NCBI RefSeq assembly: GCF_900091445.1
Contig: NZ_LT607733.1
Location: forward strand, 5,731,001 to 5,795,000
DNA: 64,000 nt
Source of the DNA: Micromonospora echinofusca
Lineage (GTDB): Bacteria; Actinomycetota; Actinomycetes; Mycobacteriales; Micromonosporaceae
Reading direction: 5' to 3'
Shown here: positions 34,536-43,780 of the stretch, piece after piece
How the letters are laid out: each line of letters starts with the position of its first letter
How positions within the stretch are numbered: position 1 is the stretch's first letter
Made by a program: the position numbers and the translations under genes
Notes under the pieces: generated by a model
What the model saw: the letters and a program-made list of their open reading frames with translations, nothing else
What the model was told of the DNA's origin: nothing
Database searches by the model: none

Positions 34536-35629
34536 CAGCCACGCACCTTCCGGCGGTGCAGCAGCACCACGAAGGCGGGCACCCCGAGCAGCGCCGTCAG
34601 CACGCCGACCGGCAGTTCCCGGGGCGCGAACAGGGTCCGCGCGGCGGTGTCCACCCAGACCAGGAAGATCGCCCCGGCGAGGACGGCGACGGGCAGCAGG
34701 CGCCGGTGGTCCGCCCCGGTCAGGAACCGGGCGGCGTGCGGCAGGATCAGCCCGACGAAGCCCACCGCGCCACTGACGGCGACCAGCGACGCGGTGAGCA
34801 GCGCGGTGGCGACCAGCAGCAGCCACCGCACCCGGGCGACGGGGACGCCGAGGGTCGCCGCGGCGTCCTCGCCGAAGGCGAACGCGTTGAGCGTGCGGGC
34901 GTACGCCGCCATCAGGGCGAGCACGGCGGCCAGGACCGGCGCGGCCCAGGCCAGGGCGGCCCAGTCGACGCGGGCCAGCGAGCCGGAGAGCCAGAAGGTG
35001 ATGCTCTGGGTGGCGTGCGGGTCGGCGACCCAGATGATGACGAACGAGGTCGCCGCACCGCAGAGCTGCGCGACGGCCACGCCGGCCAGCACCACCCGGG
35101 TGGGGGCCAGCACGGCCCGCCGGCCGGCCACCGCGGCCACCACCGCGAACGCGGCCAGTGCCCCGGCGAAGGCGCCCCCGGTGAGCGCGGCGGCCCCGCC
35201 GCCGAAGCCCAGGACGAGCACCGCGACCGCGCCGAGCGACGCCCCGGAGGAGACCCCGAGCAGGTACGGGTCGGCCAGCGGGTTGCGGGTGACGGTCTGC
35301 ATGACCGCGCCGACGGCCGCCAACCCGCCCCCCACCGCCGCGGCCCCGAGCACCCGGGGCAGGCGCAGCCGCCAGACGATGTGCTCGCGCAGCAGGGGCA
35401 CCTCGGCGTGCGGGAGCCCCAGGCGGTCGGCCACGACCGACCAGACGGTCGACACGGGGATGTCGGCGGGCCCGATGGTGACGGCCACGCCGATCGACAC
35501 GACCAGGCCCGCCAGCAGGGCCACCAGCAGCACCGCCAGGCCGACCGGGTGCGCCGCGCGGAACCCGGCGTGACGCACGGTTCCGGGGCCGGCGGGCCGG
35601 GTCGGGTCGGCGGCCGTGCGGCGGACCAC
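34535..35629 (-). CDS. FecCD/BtuC-family ABC transporter permease
   Basis: The 364-residue protein has about ten membrane segments and FecCD motifs: RLPRVLGAAAVGGGLAAVGAVMQTVTRNPLADPYLLGVSSGA, GEDAAATLGV (ATPase coupling helix) and VGFVGLILPHAARFLTG. GTG 35629 lies six bases after the binding-protein stop. It works as a dimer with the BtuD-like ATPase. Confidence 0.92.
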
Positions 35630-35634
35630 GGCGG

Positions 35635-36645
35635 TCAGCGGTCCGCCCCGGCGGGGAGCTGCGCCACGCCCGCGGCGAGCGCCTCGACGCCGAGCACGAC
35701 GCGTACCCCGGCGGAGGTGGACGAGAACGGGATGACGACGAAGCGTTGCCCGGCCACGGCGGGCAGGTCCTTCAGGCTGGGGTGCCGGGTCAGGAATGTC
35801 CGCTTCGCGGCGGCCGGGTCCCAGCCCGCGTCGACCAGCACGATCGCGTGGGGATCGCGGTCCACGACCGCCTCCCAACTGGTGTCGGCCCAGCCGCCGG
35901 TGAGGTCGCCGAACGCGTTGCGCACCCCGACCGCCGACATGATCATGTTTGGGCCGCCGCAGCAGGCCCCGACGCTCGGGGCGTCGGTGCCGGCGTCCCA
36001 CCAGAGCACGGAGACGTCCCGCGCGCCGCCGATCCGGGCGGCGGCCGTGGCGATCCGGGAGCGCTGGTCGGCGATGAGCTTCTCGGCCCGCTCCGGCACC
36101 CCGAAGACGGCCGCCACGTCCCGGATCTCGGCGAACACGTCCTCGACGGTCAGCCTCGCCGGCCGGTGCTGCTTCGGGCATCCGGCCGGCGAGAGGTACG
36201 TGCCGACGCCGAGCCCCGCCAGCGCGGCGCGGTCGCCGACGCCCTCGTCGCCGAAGGCACTGTGGAACGAGGCGTAGACGAAGTCGGGCGCCGCCTCCAG
36301 CAGCTTCTCCTTCGCCGGGTACCTGTCCGACAGCACCGGCACGGCGGCGTACGCGGCGGCGTGCTCGGGCAGGATCGCGTCGTCCAGGTACGCCGTGCCG
36401 GCCATGCGGTCGGCGAGGCCGAGGGCCAGCATGATCTCGGTGGCGGGCTGGTTGAGGGTGACCGCCCGCTCGGGCGGGGCGGCGACGGTGACCGGCGTAC
36501 CGCAGTTGGTCAGCGTGACCGGGGCGGCGGCCGGCGGCGGCGCCGTGGCCGGGTCGTCCGTGGCGCAGGCGCCGAGCAGGACGACGAGGACGGACATGGG
36601 CGCAACGCGCCGGGACAGGGTGGACCGCACTGCGCGCACGCGCAT
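35635..36645 (-). CDS. Cobalamin-type ABC transporter substrate-binding lipoprotein (BtuF-like)
   Basis: ATG 36645 begins a lipoprotein signal with lipobox VLLGAC at about 22-27. The mature protein has the two-lobed periplasmic-binding-protein fold (PERAVTLNQPATEIMLALGL; DFVYASFHSAFGDEGVG; VVDRDPHAIVLVDAGW). An unusual CCGGP run and CPKQH pair of cysteines occur in the cleft region. The upstream riboswitch argues for cobalamin or cobinamide. The longer open frame upstream is riboswitch sequence. Confidence 0.88.
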   Translation of the reverse strand: MRVRAVRSTLSRRVAPMSVLVVLLGACATDDPATAPPPAAAPVTLTNCGTPVTVAAPPERAVTLNQPATEIMLALGLADRMAGTAYLDDAILPEHAAAYAAVPVLSDRYPAKEKLLEAAPDFVYASFHSAFGDEGVGDRAALAGLGVGTYLSPAGCPKQHRPARLTVEDVFAEIRDVAAVFGVPERAEKLIADQRSRIATAAARIGGARDVSVLWWDAGTDAPSVGACCGGPNMIMSAVGVRNAFGDLTGGWADTSWEAVVDRDPHAIVLVDAGWDPAAAKRTFLTRHPSLKDLPAVAGQRFVVIPFSSTSAGVRVVLGVEALAAGVAQLPAGADR

Positions 36646-36679
36646 CGGGACCGCCTTCCAACACCTCGTGGACGGGTCA

Positions 36680-36848
36680 TCGCAGTGCCGTGGCCGGTCT
36701 CCTGGCTGACGGGAAATGCGTCCGTGGCCGGCCTTCCCAGGCTTGACGCCCAGTGACCTCTTACGACGAGGGCCGCGAACTTCCCGATCACAGTGGCGAG
36801 GGCCGCACCGGTCTTCCACCGGCTTCCCGAACACCACGGCAGCGTCAC
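36680..36848 (-). ncRNA. Cobalamin (AdoCbl) riboswitch
   Basis: On the minus strand the aptamer shows GTGTTCGGGAAGCCGGTG near the 5' end, AAGACCGGTGCGGCCCTCGCC, CTGTGATCGGGAAG, GTCACTGG, GGGAAGGCCGG, and the B12 box GTCAGCCAGGAGACCGGCC at about 36692-36710. It ends about 35 bases before the binding-protein start, so B12 binding would reduce translation or transcription of the btuFCD-like operon. Confidence 0.93.
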
Positions 36849-36937
36849 CCTAGCCGCCGGCCGCCCCGGAAGTCACGGTGACGAACACCATCAGGGACGG
36901 TCGCGCCGAAGGCGGCCGGCGGGACGGCCGGTCGGGG

Positions 36938-37603
36938 CTACGCGGCGGCCGGCAGGTCGACCACGCGGGTCGCCCAGCGGGCCATCAGCGCCGGGTCGTG
37001 GGTGATGAGCAGGACCCCGGCGGCGTGCTGCCGCTGGTAGTCGGTGATGACGGCCGCGAGGTGCGCCTGGGTGGAGGCGTCGAGCATGGCGGTGGCCTCG
37101 TCGCAGAGCAGGTAGTCGGGCCGGTGCACGAGCGCGCGGGCGAGGCAGGCGCGTTGCAGCTGCCCGTCGCTGACCGCGTGCGGGCGGCGGGCGAGCAGGT
37201 CGGGCGTGAGGCCGACGAGGTCGGCCAGCTCCGCCGCCCGGGCCCGCGCCTGCTCGTCGGGGGTGCCGGTGGCGCGCAGCGGCTCGGCGATGATGTCGGC
37301 GAGGCCCAGCCGGGGGTCGGTGGCCGCGCGAGGGCTCTGGAACAGGATCGCGACGCGCGTACGGACGGCGGCGGGCAGCCGGTGCCGGGCCCCCGCCACC
37401 CGGTGGCCGTCGAGGGTGACGTGCCCGGCCTCGGGGGCGTGCAGCAGGGCGAGCACCCGGGCGAGGGTGGACTTGCCGCTGCCCGAGGGCCCGCGCAACC
37501 CGACCGTCTCACCGGGGGCGACGCGCAGGTCGACGCCGTCGAGGACGCGCCGGCCGCCGTAGGAGACGGCGACCCCGTGGGCCGCGAGCGCGGTGCTGGT
37601 CAT
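36938..37603 (-). CDS. Peptide/nickel-type ABC transporter ATPase (DppF/NikE-like)
   Basis: The 221-residue ATPase has Walker A GPSGSGKSTLARVL, Q-loop ILFQSPRAATDPR, signature VSDGQLQRACLARAL (a variant of LSGGQ) and Walker B YLLCDEATAMLD. It is short for the family, lacking the C-terminal oligopeptide-binding extension. It is the last gene of a five-gene minus-strand operon. An 18-base direct repeat (tggtcatgccggcgctcc) surrounds its start and the upstream gene's end. Confidence 0.88.
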   Translation of the reverse strand: MTSTALAAHGVAVSYGGRRVLDGVDLRVAPGETVGLRGPSGSGKSTLARVLALLHAPEAGHVTLDGHRVAGARHRLPAAVRTRVAILFQSPRAATDPRLGLADIIAEPLRATGTPDEQARARAAELADLVGLTPDLLARRPHAVSDGQLQRACLARALVHRPDYLLCDEATAMLDASTQAHLAAVITDYQRQHAAGVLLITHDPALMARWATRVVDLPAAA

Positions 37604-37625
37604 GCCGGCGCTCCGGCGGTACTGG

Positions 37626-38657
37626 TCATGCCGGCGCTCCGAGGGTCAGCGGGTGGTGGCAGGCGACTCTGCCCGGTCCGCCCGCCGGGGGCGCGGGCGG
37701 GGTGCGGCAGACGTCGGTGGCGCGCCCGCAGCGCGGGGCGAAGGCGCAGCCGGGCGGCAGGTCGGTGAGCATCGGCGGATGGCCGGGGACGGGCCGGAAG
37801 GCCCGTTCGGGCAGGGCGTCGAGCAGACCTGCGGTGTACGGGTGGGCGGGCGCCGCGAACAACTCGGCCGTCGGCCGCCGTTCCACGATGCGGCTGGCGT
37901 ACATGACGGCGACCGTGTCCGCGACCCGACGGGCGGCGGCCAGGTCGTGGGTGATGAGCAGGACGGCTCCGCCGGAGTCGCAGCGGCGGCGCAGCAGGTC
38001 GAGGGTGTGGTCGACCAGTGGCCGGTCGAGGCCCGTGGTGGGCTCGTCGGCGAGCAGCAGCGGCGGGTCGGGAGCGAGGGCGAGGGCGGTGGCCAGGCGC
38101 TGGGCCATGCCGCCGGAGAGTTCGTGGGGATAGCGGTCGAGGTCGGTGGGGTCGAGACCCACCTCGGCGGCGACCCGCTCGGCCGCCGCGGGTGCCTCGC
38201 GCCGGGAGTGCCCGTGGGCGCGCAGGGTCTCCTCCAGCAGCCGCCGTCCCGTCCGTACGGGGTTCAGCGCGGTGGCGGGGCTCTGCGGCACCAGCCCGAC
38301 GGCGCGTCCGCGTACGACGCGGGCGAGCTGGCGCTCGGAGGCGCCGGTGAGGTCGACCCGCTCCCCGGTGGGCCGGTGCAGGCGGGCCTGACCGGTGACC
38401 GTGGCGTTGCCGGGGAGCAGGCCGAGCAGGGCGTGCGCGAGCACCGACTTGCCGCAGCCCGACTCCCCGACCACCGCCAGCAGTTCGCCCGGGTGGACGG
38501 TCAGGTGCAGGTCGGTGACGGCCTGCACCACGGCGTCGCGGAGCTGGAAGCGGACGGTCAGCCCGTCGACCTCCAGCAGGCCGGGCCGACCGCCGGCGCC
38601 GACACCACCCGTGCCGCCGGAGTCGGCCGGATCGACGGTTCCGGGGGTGGTGGTCAC
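37626..38657 (-). CDS. Peptide/nickel-type ABC transporter ATPase (DppD/NikD-like)
   Basis: The 343-residue ATPase has Walker A GESGCGKSVLAHALL, signature LSGGMAQRLATALAL and Walker B LLLADEPTTGLD. The oligo_HPY extension at the C-terminus has its Cys cluster (PPGCAFAPRCGRATDVCRTPP, possibly an iron-sulfur site). GTG 38657 overlaps the permease stop. It pairs with the shorter ATPase downstream. Confidence 0.9.
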   Translation of the reverse strand: MTTTPGTVDPADSGGTGGVGAGGRPGLLEVDGLTVRFQLRDAVVQAVTDLHLTVHPGELLAVVGESGCGKSVLAHALLGLLPGNATVTGQARLHRPTGERVDLTGASERQLARVVRGRAVGLVPQSPATALNPVRTGRRLLEETLRAHGHSRREAPAAAERVAAEVGLDPTDLDRYPHELSGGMAQRLATALALAPDPPLLLADEPTTGLDRPLVDHTLDLLRRRCDSGGAVLLITHDLAAARRVADTVAVMYASRIVERRPTAELFAAPAHPYTAGLLDALPERAFRPVPGHPPMLTDLPPGCAFAPRCGRATDVCRTPPAPPAGGPGRVACHHPLTLGAPA

Positions 38658-39523
38658 AGGTTCAGCTCCGCTCGTACGCGCGGGTCGAGGCGGTCGCGCC
38701 AGCGGCCGGTGAGGGCGGCCAGGGCCAGCGTGACGACGACGAGGAGCAGGCCGGGCACGATGCTGGCCCACCAGGCGCCGGTGAGCAGGGACCGCTGCCC
38801 GTCGTTGATCATGTTGCCGATCGAGGCCAGGTGCGGGGGCAGGCCGAGACCGAGGAAGGACAGCGCGGTCTCGTGCCAGACGGCGTGCGGCACCATCAGC
38901 GTGGTGGCCAGCGCCAGCCGGGGCAGCACGTGCGGGAGCAGATGTCGGGTGATCACCCGGGTGCGGCTGGCGCCACCGGAGATCGCGGCGTCGATGAACG
39001 GCCGGGTACGCAGGCTGAGCAGCTCCGAGCGGACGATGCGGGCGGTGGAGAGCCAGTGCGTCAGCCCGATCGACAGGATCACCGCGCCCAGGCTCGGGCG
39101 CAGCATCGCGACGATGAAGATGCCCAGCAGCAGGTGCGGCAGCGCCGCGATGGTGTCGACCACCCGCATCAGCACCCGGTCGACCCAGCCGCCCAGGGTG
39201 CCGGCCACCGCGCCGACGAGGCCGCCGATCACGGTGGCGACGAGCGCGGCGACCGCGCCGACGAGCAGCGAGACCCGCAGGCCGTAGAGGCTGCGGTGGG
39301 CCACGTCGCGACCCAGGTCGTCGGTGCCGGCCGGGTGCGTCCAGGAGGGCGCGAGCCTGGTCCGGGCCAGGTCCACCGCGCTCTCGTCGAGCGGCCAGAG
39401 CACGGGGGCGAGGAGGCAGGCCAGGCCCGCGCCGACGAGCACGGCCCAGGAGACGGCGGCACCGGCGCGGCCCGTACGGAGCTTCGGCCGCCGGGTGCTG
39501 GCGGGCAGGGCGAGGTCAGTCAT
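38654..39523 (-). CDS. Peptide/nickel-type ABC permease (DppC/NikC-like)
   Basis: The 289-residue permease has six membrane segments. Family features include a DLGRDVAHRSLYGLRVSL entry, a cytosolic coupling loop (RTRPFIDAAISGGASRTRVITRHLLPHVLP) and C-terminal WWASIVPGLLLVVVTLAL. It overlaps both neighbours in the operon by four or more bases. Confidence 0.91.
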   Translation of the reverse strand: MTDLALPASTRRPKLRTGRAGAAVSWAVLVGAGLACLLAPVLWPLDESAVDLARTRLAPSWTHPAGTDDLGRDVAHRSLYGLRVSLLVGAVAALVATVIGGLVGAVAGTLGGWVDRVLMRVVDTIAALPHLLLGIFIVAMLRPSLGAVILSIGLTHWLSTARIVRSELLSLRTRPFIDAAISGGASRTRVITRHLLPHVLPRLALATTLMVPHAVWHETALSFLGLGLPPHLASIGNMINDGQRSLLTGAWWASIVPGLLLVVVTLALAALTGRWRDRLDPRVRAELNL

Positions 39524-40553
39524 CGAGGCGTACCCGTGGATCGGCGGCGGCGTAGGCGAGGTCGGTGCCCAGGTTCGCGGCCAGCACCACGACGGTGGTG
39601 GCCAGGGTCGTGGCGGCGAGCAGCGGGAAGTCGCTGCCCAGCGCGCCCTGGACGGTCACCGCGCCGAGGCCGGGAAGGGAGAACACGGTCTCCACCAGGA
39701 CGGCCCCGCCGATCAGCTCCGGCAGGTGGGTGCCGACGAGGGTGAGGAAGGGCAGCAGCGCGGTACGCAGGGCGTGGCCGAACAGGACCGTACGGCCCGG
39801 CAGCCCCCGCGCCCGGGCGGCGAGGACGTGGTCGTCGCGGAGGCTGTCGGCGACGGCGTCCCGGATGAACAGCACGAACCACGGCGTCTGGGCGACGGCC
39901 AGCACGCCCACCGGCAGGATCAGGTGCCGCGCCACGTCGGCGGGGTCGGTGCCGGTGGCGGTGATGTCGGTGAGCCCGCCCGCCGGCAGCCACCCGAGGG
40001 TGAGGGCGAACAGGGCGATCGCGGCCAGCCCGATCCAGAACACGGGCATCGACTGCACGGCGTACGCGGTGGCGCGCAGCGCCCGGTCGAACCAGCCGCC
40101 GCGCCGGTACGCGGCCAGTGTGCCCAGCAGCAGGCTCGCCACGAGGACGAGGGCGAGCGCGGCGCCGACGAGCAGCAGGGTCCAGCCGGCGCGGGCGGCG
40201 AGCACGGAGGTGACCGGCTCGTGGCGGCTGGTGGACCAGCCCAGGTCGCCCTGGAGCAGGTTGCCCACCCAGCGCAGGTACTGCACGGGCAGGGGGTCGT
40301 CGACGCCCCAGTTGGCGCGGATCTGCGCCAGGTTCTCCTCGCTGGTGGTGAACGCCGCCGCGCCCGCGTACTGCTGGGCGGGGTCGATCGGCGAGGCCGC
40401 GCCGAGGGTGAACATGCCGACGCTGGTCGCGGCGAGGATGGGTACGGCCACCAGCAGCCGCCGGCGGACCACCGCGCCGGCTCCCGCCAACCGCCGCGTC
40501 CGGCGCCGGGGGGTGGCCTTCGCCGGTGCGGCTGTCGGGGCGGAGGTCGTCAC
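39516..40553 (-). CDS. Peptide/nickel-type ABC permease (DppB/NikB-like)
   Basis: The 345-residue permease has a first membrane segment after a basic N-terminus and an extracellular loop (ENLAQIRANWGVDDPLPVQYLRW). The coupling helix reads LAARARGLPGRTVLFGHALRTALLPF and the end LPELIGGAVLVETVFSLPGLG. GTG 40553 overlaps the substrate-binding gene stop (GTGA). Confidence 0.91.
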   Translation of the reverse strand: MTTSAPTAAPAKATPRRRTRRLAGAGAVVRRRLLVAVPILAATSVGMFTLGAASPIDPAQQYAGAAAFTTSEENLAQIRANWGVDDPLPVQYLRWVGNLLQGDLGWSTSRHEPVTSVLAARAGWTLLLVGAALALVLVASLLLGTLAAYRRGGWFDRALRATAYAVQSMPVFWIGLAAIALFALTLGWLPAGGLTDITATGTDPADVARHLILPVGVLAVAQTPWFVLFIRDAVADSLRDDHVLAARARGLPGRTVLFGHALRTALLPFLTLVGTHLPELIGGAVLVETVFSLPGLGAVTVQGALGSDFPLLAATTLATTVVVLAANLGTDLAYAAADPRVRLDD

Positions 40554-42142
40554 GACTTCCTCGTCCAGGTGTGGATGTTCCACCAGAGGCTGTTGGCGAC
40601 GTCGTGCTCGTGCGGCTCCACCCGCGGGGTCACCCCGGCGAGCCCGTCCTTCACCACGTAGGTGTGCTGGAGGTAGGTGAGGAACACCCACGGCATGTCG
40701 GTGGCGAGCTGCTTCTGGAACGTGGCGTACGCGGCCTTGCGGGCGGCCGGGTCGGCGTTGGCGCGGCCGTCCTGCAACGCCCTGTCCGCCACCGGGGACC
40801 GGTAGGAGCCGGGGTTGAAGAAGCCCTGGCCGGCGAAGGCGGAACCGAACAGCTTGTAGGTGACGAAGTCCGGGTCGTACGGGGTGCCGTAGCCCATGAC
40901 CAGCGCGTCGCTCTTCATCCGGGGGGTGATCGCGTCCCAGGTCAGCCCCTCGGGGGTGATCTTGATGCCCACCTTCTTCGCGTCGGCGGTCACCGCGAGC
41001 GCGAGTTCCTTGCGGAGGCTGTCCGTGGCCGGGTACATCAGCGCGAACGCGGCCTGCCGGCCGTCGCGGACGCGGATGCCGTCCGGGCCCGGCTTCCAGC
41101 CGGCGGCGTCGAGGGCGGCGGTCGCGGCGGCCGGGTCGGCGGCGGGTCTGCCGACGATCGAGGGCTCGGCGAACTCCGACGTCGGCGGGACCGGCCCGAA
41201 CGCCGGCTCACCCGCCCCGCCGAGCAGCCCGGTGACCATCGCCGCCCGGTCCACCGCGGCGTTCAGCGCCCGCCGCACGGCGAGGTCGGCGGTGACCGGG
41301 TTGCCCATCGGCAGCATCACGCCCCGGTAGTCGGCGGTCGGCACCCGCTGCACCCGGTAGCCGGCCTGCCCGTCGAAGCCGGTGGCCAGCTTCGGCGCCA
41401 GCTCCGCGGCGTCGAACTCCCCCGCCCGCATCCGCTGCGCGCGTACGTTGTCGTCGGCGACGAACGCCACCACCACGCCGCTGTTGGCGGGCCTGCCGCC
41501 CCAGTAGCTCTCGTTGGCGGCGAGCACGAGCCGGTCGCCCGGCGTCCACGACGTCACCCGGTACGGGCCGGTGCCCACCGGCTTGCGGTTGAACTCGGCC
41601 TTGTTGATGTCCTGCCCGGTCAGCGCCTTGGCCGGCACGATCCCGAGGGCCAGCCGCTGCGCGAACGGCGCGTAGGCGTACTTGAGGGTGAAGACCACGG
41701 TCGACGGGTCGGGCGCGGCGACCGAGGCGAGCATGTCCAGGTCGGAGCGGAGCGTGGAGTCGACCTTCGGGTCCAGCACCGCCTGGTAGGTGAAGACCAC
41801 GTCCTGCGCGGTGAACGGGCTGCCGTCGTGGAACAGCACGCCCTCGCGCAGCTTCGCGGTGACCGTCCTGCCGTCCGCCGACACGGTCGGCAGCTCGCGG
41901 GCCAGGGCCGGCACCAGCTCGTTGCGGGCGTCGCGGGCGACCAGCCCGTCGAAGATCAGGGAGCCGCCGTCGACCCCGAAGTTCAGTACCGGGTTCAGCG
42001 CGTCCGGCTCACCCGCCGTCGCCACGACGAGGGTGCCGCCACCCGCGCCCGTCGACGTGGTCGTCGGCGACGAGCAGGCGGCCACGGCGAGGACGCCGGC
42101 GACGGCCACCGCCGTCACGCGCCTGGACACACGCGTACGCAT
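40550..42142 (-). CDS. Peptide/nickel-type ABC substrate-binding lipoprotein (DppA/NikA-like)
   Basis: The 530-residue SBP_bac_5 protein has lipobox VLAVAAC at about 17-23. Family landmarks: LARELPTVSADGRTVTAKLREGVLFHDGSPFTAQDV, GTGPYRVTSWTPGDRLVLAANESYWGG, ALNAAVDRAAMV and YRSPVADRALQDG. GGGAG lies before ATG 42142. First gene of the operon. Proximity to a B12 transporter and the peptide/nickel family leave substrate open: oligopeptide, nickel or cobalt complex. Confidence 0.9.
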   Translation of the reverse strand: MRTRVSRRVTAVAVAGVLAVAACSSPTTTSTGAGGGTLVVATAGEPDALNPVLNFGVDGGSLIFDGLVARDARNELVPALARELPTVSADGRTVTAKLREGVLFHDGSPFTAQDVVFTYQAVLDPKVDSTLRSDLDMLASVAAPDPSTVVFTLKYAYAPFAQRLALGIVPAKALTGQDINKAEFNRKPVGTGPYRVTSWTPGDRLVLAANESYWGGRPANSGVVVAFVADDNVRAQRMRAGEFDAAELAPKLATGFDGQAGYRVQRVPTADYRGVMLPMGNPVTADLAVRRALNAAVDRAAMVTGLLGGAGEPAFGPVPPTSEFAEPSIVGRPAADPAAATAALDAAGWKPGPDGIRVRDGRQAAFALMYPATDSLRKELALAVTADAKKVGIKITPEGLTWDAITPRMKSDALVMGYGTPYDPDFVTYKLFGSAFAGQGFFNPGSYRSPVADRALQDGRANADPAARKAAYATFQKQLATDMPWVFLTYLQHTYVVKDGLAGVTPRVEPHEHDVANSLWWNIHTWTRKS

Positions 42143-42324
42143 GACATGCTCCCGGGTCTGTTCGTCGCACGACCGCCCGGTGTGGTGTCGGGCCGGCGTC
42201 CTGGATCTGAGGTGCCGGGACAACCGGCCACTAACGCCAGCATTCCGCAATTGCCAAACTGATGCAACAAGCCACCGTCGGATGTGTCGCCCAGGCCACA
42301 CCCCCGTGCGCGCCGGGGGTGGGG

Positions 42325-42729
42325 TCAGCCGGCGTCGCCACGGTCGTACGCGGCGCGGGCGCGATGGACCTGCTCGATGTGCGTCTCGGCCCAGTGCTTG
42401 ATCGCCTGCTGGATCGGAAGGAGGGTACGGCCCAGCGCGGTGATCTCATAGTCGACCCGCACCGGCACCGAGGGCGTCACGGTGCGGGCGAGCAGGCCGT
42501 CGCGTTCCAGCTTGCGCAGCGTCTGGGTCAGCATCTTCTGGCTGGCGCCGGAGATGGTGCGACTCAGGTCGCTGTAGCGCCGGGGCCCGTCGGCGAGGGC
42601 GGCGAGAACCAGCGTGACCCACTTGTCGCTGAGCGTCGCCAGCAGCTGGTGACCCGGGCACTGCGCGAGGAAGGCGTTGTACTCGTCACGCTGACGCTCC
42701 CGCAGCTGGGCGGCGCTCAGGGTGGCCAT
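42325..42729 (-). CDS. HxlR-family winged-helix transcriptional regulator
   Basis: The 134-residue protein has HxlR landmarks: CPGHQLLATLSDKWVTLVLAAL with the family Cys at 24, GPRRYSDLSRTISGASQKMLTQTLRKLERDGLL as recognition helix and wing, and VDYEITALGRTLL. Such proteins sense electrophiles or quinones and control divergent oxidoreductases. It is divergent from the quinone oxidoreductase at 42806, which it probably represses. Confidence 0.9.
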   Translation of the reverse strand: MATLSAAQLRERQRDEYNAFLAQCPGHQLLATLSDKWVTLVLAALADGPRRYSDLSRTISGASQKMLTQTLRKLERDGLLARTVTPSVPVRVDYEITALGRTLLPIQQAIKHWAETHIEQVHRARAAYDRGDAG

Positions 42730-42742
42730 GACGAACCTCCGG

Positions 42743-42778
42743 GAGGGTTACATACCTTCGGGTACCTACTTACCGCCG
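42743..42778. promoter_or_regulatory. Probable HxlR operator/promoter in the divergent region
   Basis: The 76-base gap between hxlR-like and oxidoreductase genes contains ggttacataccttcgggtacc then tacttacc, with overlapping inverted half-sites TACC-ttcg-GGTA and GGTA-cctact-TACC. This fits a dimeric winged-helix operator that overlaps both promoters. Assignment is by position. Confidence 0.45.
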
Positions 42779-42805
42779 GAGAGTAGCAGCCCTAGCGTGA
42801 GCGGC

Positions 42806-43738
42806 ATGAAGGCTGTCGCCGTACGCCGCTTCGGCGGCCCCGAGGTCCTGGAAGTCGTCGACGCCCCCGTGCCGGAGGCCGGGCCCGGCCAGGTACGCGT
42901 CCGCGTGGCCGCCGCCGCGGTCAACCGGATCGACCTCTCCACCCGCAACGGCGCGCTCAGCGCCGCCGGCCTGCTCGCCCCCGCCCCGGTGGTGTGGCTC
43001 GGCTGGGACGTGGCCGGGCAGGTCGACCAGGTCGGCCCCGGCGTCACCCGCTTCGCCGCCGGGCAGCAGGTGATCGGCCTGCGCGACGTGCTGTCGGCCG
43101 GCGGCGCCCAGGCGGAGTACGTCGTCCTGGACGACGACGCGGTGGCCCCGGCGCCGGCCGGCGTTCCCGCCACGCGGGCCGCCACCCTGCCGCTCAGCGG
43201 GCTCACGGCCGACCGGTCGCTCACCCTGACGGGCCTGCACGCCGGGCAGACGCTGCTCGTCACGGGTGCCGCGGGCGGTGTCGGCGGGATACTGCTCGAA
43301 CTCGCCGCCATGCGGGGCGTCCGCACCGTGGCCGTCGCGGGCAGGGACGACGAACCGCTCGTCCGCGACCTGGGCGCGACCTGGTTCGTGCCCCGCACGG
43401 AACGGCTCGCCGAGGCCGTACGCCGAGAGGTCCCCGGCGGCGTCGACGCGGTGGTCGACGCGGCGGTGGTCGGCGTCGCGGCGCACGAGGCGCTGCGGCC
43501 GGAGGGCACCTTCGTGGCCCTGGTCGCCCCGTTCGCGCCGCCGCCCCTGCGGGCCACGCGCGTCGTCGTCCAGGAGGTGTTCGCCGACGGCGCGCGGTTG
43601 ACCGAGCTGGCCGCGCTGGCGGGTGCGGGACGGCTCAGTACGCGCGTGGCGGGCACCCTGCCGCTGGACCAGGTCGACGTCGCCCACGGACGCCTCGCCG
43701 CAGGCGGCCTGCGCGGACGCCTCGTCCTCGTCCCCTGA
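42806..43738 (+). CDS. Zinc-independent NADP-dependent quinone oxidoreductase (MDR family)
   Basis: The 310-residue protein has the MDR/QOR layout: N-terminal MKAVAVRRFGGPEVLEV, LGWDVAGQVDQVGPGVTRF, and a Rossmann region GQTLLVTGAAGGVGGILLELA with DLGATWFVPRTE. No structural zinc cysteines are present. ATG 42806 is chosen by family start; the upstream in-frame extension overlaps the operator. It reduces quinones or enones, presumably induced when HxlR is released. Confidence 0.88.
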   Translation: MKAVAVRRFGGPEVLEVVDAPVPEAGPGQVRVRVAAAAVNRIDLSTRNGALSAAGLLAPAPVVWLGWDVAGQVDQVGPGVTRFAAGQQVIGLRDVLSAGGAQAEYVVLDDDAVAPAPAGVPATRAATLPLSGLTADRSLTLTGLHAGQTLLVTGAAGGVGGILLELAAMRGVRTVAVAGRDDEPLVRDLGATWFVPRTERLAEAVRREVPGGVDAVVDAAVVGVAAHEALRPEGTFVALVAPFAPPPLRATRVVVQEVFADGARLTELAALAGAGRLSTRVAGTLPLDQVDVAHGRLAAGGLRGRLVLVP

Positions 43739-43750
43739 CCACGTGCGGAC

Positions 43751-43780
43751 ATCCGCAGGCGGGCCGGCCCGCCTGCGGAT
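43751..43780. terminator. Perfect 30-base palindrome between convergent genes
   Basis: atccgcaggcgggcc followed directly by ggcccgcctgcggat: a 15-base-pair stem with no free loop, lying between the stops of the oxidoreductase (+) and the SRPBCC gene (-). Position suggests a bidirectional terminator; no T-tract is present. Confidence 0.55.
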
